A stretch of 44,422 bases of DNA from an uncultured bacterium (GTDB lineage: Bacteria; Cyanobacteriota; Vampirovibrionia; Gastranaerophilales; Gastranaerophilaceae), in contig URYF01000006.1 in assembly GCA_900551965.1 (NCBI GenBank), positions 1-44,422 of the forward strand. Reading direction: 5' to 3'. Below are positions 41,801-44,422 of the stretch, in pieces (position 1 is the first letter of the stretch; each line of letters starts with the position of its first letter). Under the pieces are notes generated by a model. The model searched no databases and was not told the DNA's origin. It saw nothing but the letters and a program-made list of their open reading frames with translations. A program made the position numbers and the translations under genes.

Positions 41801-44422
41801 AGTAATATATAATTTTGTGATATTAGCAATTCCTGAACCTTGGTTTGCAAAAATAGTGTCAGCATAAGGGTCATTTGCATCATCAAGATATAGATTTACA
41901 TCAAGAGTGATTTTAGAATCATTACTCATGTTAAGAGTATCAAAATGATAGACATCTCCTGCTGTGATACCATCTGACAAATCTAAAACAGAATTATCTA
42001 AAGTATAAACGTTATCCCCGAAATCATACTGATTATTTACACTATCATACAAACCTGTGCCTGCTTTAACATTTGAATTACTAAATATTATATTATCATC
42101 AAGATTGCCTGTTGTTTTTTCAAACGTTGTATTTACAATATAATCAGCACGATTAAACACCAAATTGTTAGTACTTGCATCGGAATTCACCCAGCCGCTA
42201 TTTAGGGTAATTTTACTATTACCGGCACCATTTCCGCTAATTTGAACTTTTCCGCCATTTGTAAGATTTATCTTACTAAAGTCAGAATTCAAATCAACTT
42301 CAGTTTCATTTGTTGTATAATCAAATTCTGCTTCTGTGCCTTCAACATTTATATTAGCTGTTTTGTCAAAGAAGCTGTTATTATTTGTTTTGATAAATTC
42401 AACAATACCTTTTTCAATATTGAAGGTTCCATTAAACTCACGATTATTAATCCCTGAAAGGGTCAATTTACCGTTATTAACAGTTTTATTGAACACTCCG
42501 GAACCTTTAATATCCGAAGAAATAGTAATATCGTTGTCATTATAGATATTAAATATTCCGCTATTATTTATAACACCTCCGGTAATATTTCTGTCATAAT
42601 CAGAGAAAGCAGCACCGCCAGCTATATTTAAAGTATTTTCACTGAACTCGATATAATCAGCCATATCAGGATCAGAAATTTTTATTGCAGTTTCAAGTCC
42701 GTTTACATTAATTACCTGCTCAGAAACAGAACCTAATAAATTCAAAGTTGTGTCAGTATTTATTGTCCCTTTACTAGATGCAGATGATGCAATCGGATCA
42801 TAAATCGATACCTTGTAACCATTATCAAAGATATTCAGAGTTCCATTGTTTGTTATAAATATTTCATAACCGTTATTGATTTCATAATCTTTAGTTGAGT
42901 TAAGATCAATTAAACCGCCGGTTGCATTATAGATATAGGAATCCCCTAAGTTATCTTTAAATACCACATCTGATAATTCAAGTTTTCCAAGGTTATAAAT
43001 AGCTGCGCCATCCACAGCCACATTATTTGAAAACGTTGAGTTAACGATTTTTGCAGTAGTACCTGCACCATTATAAACGACACCGCCTTTTCCTTCAGAC
43101 ATATTATTATCAAACGTAGTATTTTCAATATTTACAAAAGTATCAGCAGCATCTGCATAGATAACAGCACCAGAAGCTGCGGTATATGCATCTTTAATTG
43201 TAATATCTTTGATATTTAATACAGTATTCGGATTAGTCAATTCAAACATTGATAAGCCGCTAGAATCTGCATCAGCTTTTGCAATTATTGTATCAGCACG
43301 GTTATTAGTTCTGCCTAAAATATTTAGAGTTCCGGTCAAAGTTGATTCTAAATTTTGACCGATATAATATTCGTTGCTGCCTGCAAGCTTGAATGTTCTT
43401 TCTTCTGTGACAAGGTGATTTAATGTATATAAAGTATTACCAACATAACCTGCAGCCGTAAATGTTAAATCTGTTCCGCCGGCTTGAGCATCTACAATAT
43501 ATTTATAAATATTAGAACTTATTTCTTCGTTATAATCATTAATAAATGTTAGATTATCAAGTACAGTATAAGTTCCGCTTAAAAAACCTTTATCTTCATT
43601 TATATTGATTGCATTAATATTATTCAGTACAACCTGGCCGTTTTTATCTACATTAGAGGTAAGCATATCTATACTGCCTGCACCGTTAAAACTAAAATCA
43701 ATATCTAAATTATTAGTCCCGGTTGTAGACAATTGATTAAACACTACAGATGAAATACTGCCATCTGCAAGATTTAAATTTGAATTATTTACAGAATAAT
43801 TACCCGCGTAATTTGTTCCATTAATATTAATTTTTGCAGAATCAAATCCGATATTGTTACCGGCAGCACCATTCACATCTGAAATTAAATCGTATGTACC
43901 GTTTACAAAATTTATACCTGCATTTCCTGCTGTATTTGCAAATTTAATAGATGAAGAAGAATCAATAATATAGTTATCACCTAATCCTGCTGTATAAATC
44001 AAGTTTGCATCATTATTAACAACTGCTCCGAAGTTAAATTTACCGGTATTCAATTGATCCGCAGCTTTAACGTTTAACGTTCCGCCGTTAACATTCATTA
44101 TCCCGGTAAAATATTCATCTGCAGAATTTGTATTTTGGATATTAACAGTACCTGATAATTCTTTAACAAAAATTCCGCTGCCAACAAGATTTGTTATAAC
44201 TTCTTCTGATGCATTGGCTGTAGAATACTCAAGGGTGCCGTTTTCAGCTATATTTACAACACCTTGCATAAACGAATTATCAGCAGATTTTGTATAACTT
44301 AAAATTCCGTCTTCAATATTTGTACGTCCAGTGAAATTAGAGTTATTACCTGATAAAACAATATCTCCCTCAGTTGAGAATATACCGTTACCAATCAAAC
44401 CGTCGTTATAAACACCGCCTGA
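35852..44422 (-). CDS. Giant autotransporter adhesin-like protein (5' end outside window)
   Basis: At least 2856 residues; the frame is open to the window edge, so signal peptide and start are not seen. The passenger is a beta-helix type: about 12 passenger-associated transport repeats (pattern G-D/N-N-S-x-F-x-G...I-x-x-G, e.g. GDNSGFSGTTTIDEGTITY) and seven GGA(I/V/F)-type repeats like those of Chlamydia Pmp proteins (GNGGAIAN, GKGGAVYT). A 12-strand autotransporter barrel follows (36840-36066, AMWVKPYTSF to GGMRWTLG). The protein then continues for 70 Lys-rich residues to the stop. It should be exported by Sec and display the passenger on the outer membrane. Confidence 0.9.
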   Translation of the reverse strand, partial: SGGVYNDGLIGNGIFSTEGDIVLSGNNSNFTGRTNIEDGILSYTKSADNSFMQGVVNIAENGTLEYSTANASEEVITNLVGSGIFVKELSGTVNIQNTNSADEYFTGIMNVNGGTLNVKAADQLNTGKFNFGAVVNNDANLIYTAGLGDNYIIDSSSSIKFANTAGNAGINFVNGTYDLISDVNGAAGNNIGFDSAKININGTNYAGNYSVNNSNLNLADGSISSVVFNQLSTTGTNNLDIDFSFNGAGSIDMLTSNVDKNGQVVLNNINAININEDKGFLSGTYTVLDNLTFINDYNEEISSNIYKYIVDAQAGGTDLTFTAAGYVGNTLYTLNHLVTEERTFKLAGSNEYYIGQNLESTLTGTLNILGRTNNRADTIIAKADADSSGLSMFELTNPNTVLNIKDITIKDAYTAASGAVIYADAADTFVNIENTTFDNNMSEGKGGVVYNGAGTTAKIVNSTFSNNVAVDGAAIYNLGKLELSDVVFKDNLGDSYIYNATGGLIDLNSTKDYEINNGYEIFITNNGTLNIFDNGYKVSIYDPIASSASSKGTINTDTTLNLLGSVSEQVINVNGLETAIKISDPDMADYIEFSENTLNIAGGAAFSDYDRNITGGVINNSGIFNIYNDNDITISSDIKGSGVFNKTVNNGKLTLSGINNREFNGTFNIEKGIVEFIKTNNNSFFDKTANINVEGTEAEFDYTTNETEVDLNSDFSKINLTNGGKVQISGNGAGNSKITLNSGWVNSDASTNNLVFNRADYIVNTTFEKTTGNLDDNIIFSNSNVKAGTGLYDSVNNQYDFGDNVYTLDNSVLDLSDGITAGDVYHFDTLNMSNDSKITLDVNLYLDDANDPYADTIFANQGSGIANITKLYITDDNGKFKTNDAGVQTKGPILVFDGGNDLQVAVRNDIQILSWATNVYKYGIKSAQTNREADSIEVLPNGPSSTDTLRDLNWYDGNRGFSFIVVDDNAETNRYNIFRDLDTTADGNFTVVGNVFEGEKSILDGTLTDLYISKDEIDSDTRLRKEGDVWYYYEADESSRTALVEGENIILDTEGNATIKVSAFTLNGDTQGSMFELVNNTSFEMSDVSVENAKRYLTDTIKNGSAIYASNSEATVKLNNVDFKNNEVEAGNGGAIANINSKTFILNNSVLSGNKSSGDGGAFYNTSNGETVLSNIQAENNTSTGFGGAIYTSADMTITNGVFANNKDSSGANDIYIDNSKLTLISTEGNISSIGSGITGIKGASVVKDGAGDLNISGNNSGFEGQFDIINGNVNYKKSTVNDSFISGYLTIAENAILSMDVSDGLSDSVYEISGFMKDGIRTSGTFVKSGKGTVNLFGENSRFGGQTQITEGSLVYNAENDSDRYFGGSTVISQDADLTLNISDVEGQTLGNISSKNSGDGSIIKNGLGNITLNGDNSGFSGTTTIDEGTITYAVKDATDKYFGGNTVINPNGTLKVSVPKNDTQGIAVTNQTIGNISGYGNFIVDNNDGRIQLINDNSNFDGYTIIESGVLAYTSGNGSYVNGRTEIREDGTLEYTVNSGSDNLNNFIGKGTLDKLGAGTLNLTGDNSAFEGIVNITKGILAYTSSADNKFINAKEYNINGDLKLSNVDTDLISIQNVSGSGNINKLNNGNLALYAKNENFTGNLNIHQGAVLFEKTQDTSYIKGNTVISTDGSLNYTTTIDDILENVSGSGTLNKNGAAKLTFNAADNAGFNGTAVVNDGLLETIGANTGALDFNTKINSGKFNYTAADGASLAIGGSGTPKVAFGQAGQNAIAQFNNGIYTIAGDILNITGNNVVFDNSTIKLSQDTYSNGNYTIQNSIIDLANGLTETKTFGNLTTDNAHLKMDVDLTLPNAKSDQLIANSGSGTLQIVLTDIKVLDKTDNGLNQPNPYIIKVLGGGLTFDEDKSLGAWSTDVYEYDVQTKGQNLTLTAIKAATNKSLKAMNDIVGTRGFQFTSNDGNPYKIAESLGTTQNGIFTVNGVDNGSTVISGEDSKSLFEVTQKTDLTVNNLTITDAKGSNGSALIANNSNANVNLNNVSVTSSSSTGNGGAVNNTNSNSFIVNGGAMSNNVSGGKGGAVYTSDNMTIIDTNFANNKDSNGANDIYIEGANAAVNYISNNNTNISSGIAGNGSFNKSGNGTLNLSGKNDNFSGNLNIAAGNVNFKQNSTADSYISGNTNINKNSSLTLNTNLNNITTGAFGGAGTINKDGAKNVQMTGDNSGFSGNLNINSGSVSVDTDNNKYINGTTNINQNGRLVVNTNNGVSISKINGNGILSKGGDGALVMTGNNSGFSGTLDITNGTFGMAAGSSIGNLSKGIFADGTSINLQNTSVVQRPDGTYTTNPSPASLENLHFNNLTLNGNTALNIDVDLKNSLADKIGADTVSGGGHLVLGQNSLNVVSDSLLNDTSVQIAYGALANGSNIILSNDAKAVMGPIQKYDVTYLGGNLGFTRQGGTTPEIESVNPAVMASSVATQVGGFLTQLETLHSGFYHMDRYTKYAHSMRLSAEYPNTYAVNDNAQFRRSELPLTSNAMWVKPYTSFEKVQLRGGVDVSNVTYGTLYGGDSDLYDLGNGYKGIISAFVGYNGSHQSYNGISMNQQGGTLGVTGTLYKGNFFTGLTVSTGASAGEAYTNYGRDHFSMITAGVASKTGYNWELKEGRMIVQPSLFMGYTFVNTFDYTNAAGVRVNSDPLNAIQIVPGIKVIGNLKNGWQPYAGVDMVWNIMGSTDVMANDIRLPQLSVKPYVQYGVGVQKSWGDRFTAFFQTMLRNGGRNGVVLSGGMRWTLGKDVSKETVKAPAKEIKVSKPVKASKQIVKSNNNSKIKTILTGDNDQYIYTIQIKPDNRKKTILRSLSMKK

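Noticed and set aside
37141..42545. Plus-strand frames of 60-120 codons opposite the autotransporter
   Set aside because: They are antisense shadows rich in Leu/Pro, a known side effect of the Asn/Gly-rich repeats, without ribosome sites.

Overview
The window most resembles a low-GC genome of a non-photosynthetic, gut-type relative of the Cyanobacteria (Vampirovibrionia/Melainabacteria, probably Gastranaerophilales). The clues are a cyanobacterial-style ribosomal protein L34 start (RTLEGTKRKR), a complete minCDE operon, a prepilin whose N-terminus reads FTLAEVLITLGIIGVVAAMT, a Gram-negative type envelope (TolC-type channel, autotransporter beta-barrel), and many lineage-restricted hypothetical proteins. 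The taxonomic call is inference from motifs, not from a search.

Layout. 1-5.8 kb: tRNA-Thr, two unknown genes, pgk, an unknown gene, the spmA-spmB pair, a small secreted protein, a zinc-ribbon protein and a coiled-coil protein. 5.8-10.9 kb (minus strand): fusA, an unknown gene, then a probable operon of a Nudix/winged-helix regulator, secG, a small membrane-anchored protein and a short-chain dehydrogenase. 11-14.4 kb (plus): a Met-rich transglycosylase-like protein, then minC-minD-minE. 14.4-17 kb: proC on the minus strand, then rpmH-rnpA, an unknown gene and a GNAT acetyltransferase. 17.1-21.9 kb: a coiled-coil protein followed by a zone of gene wreckage. It holds an IS200-like (RAYT) transposase fragment joined to half an HxlR regulator, and a PD-(D/E)XK nuclease-like gene split by a 1.7 kb insertion with a 5 bp target duplication. 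An initiator tRNA closes this zone. 22.1-27.7 kb: a secreted Cys-rich protein and a four-gene tripartite efflux operon (TolC-like, MacA-like, ABC ATPase, MacB-like permease). 27.7-29.9 kb: a prepilin-like gene and a divergent XRE regulator, each bounded by a composite REP-like repeat block. 29.9-35.8 kb: a GH77 4-alpha-glucanotransferase, an acyl-CoA/ACP synthetase, tRNA-Pro, a small unknown protein and gdhA. 35.85-44.4 kb: the 3' part of a giant autotransporter gene that runs off the right edge.

The central metabolic genes (pgk, malQ, proC, gdhA, acyl synthetase) fit a fermentative heterotroph using glycans and amino acids; the efflux operon, autotransporter and prepilin build the cell surface. 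Across the window several unrelated proteins share an N-terminal F-x-G-like leader, and several small genes have a -10 box directly against the start codon (leaderless mRNAs). The best candidates for something new are the interrupted nuclease locus with its repeat-rich insertion, the shared N-terminal leader, a GC-rich palindromic cassette inside the prepilin leader, the acidic tail on MinE and the lysine-rich tail behind the autotransporter barrel.
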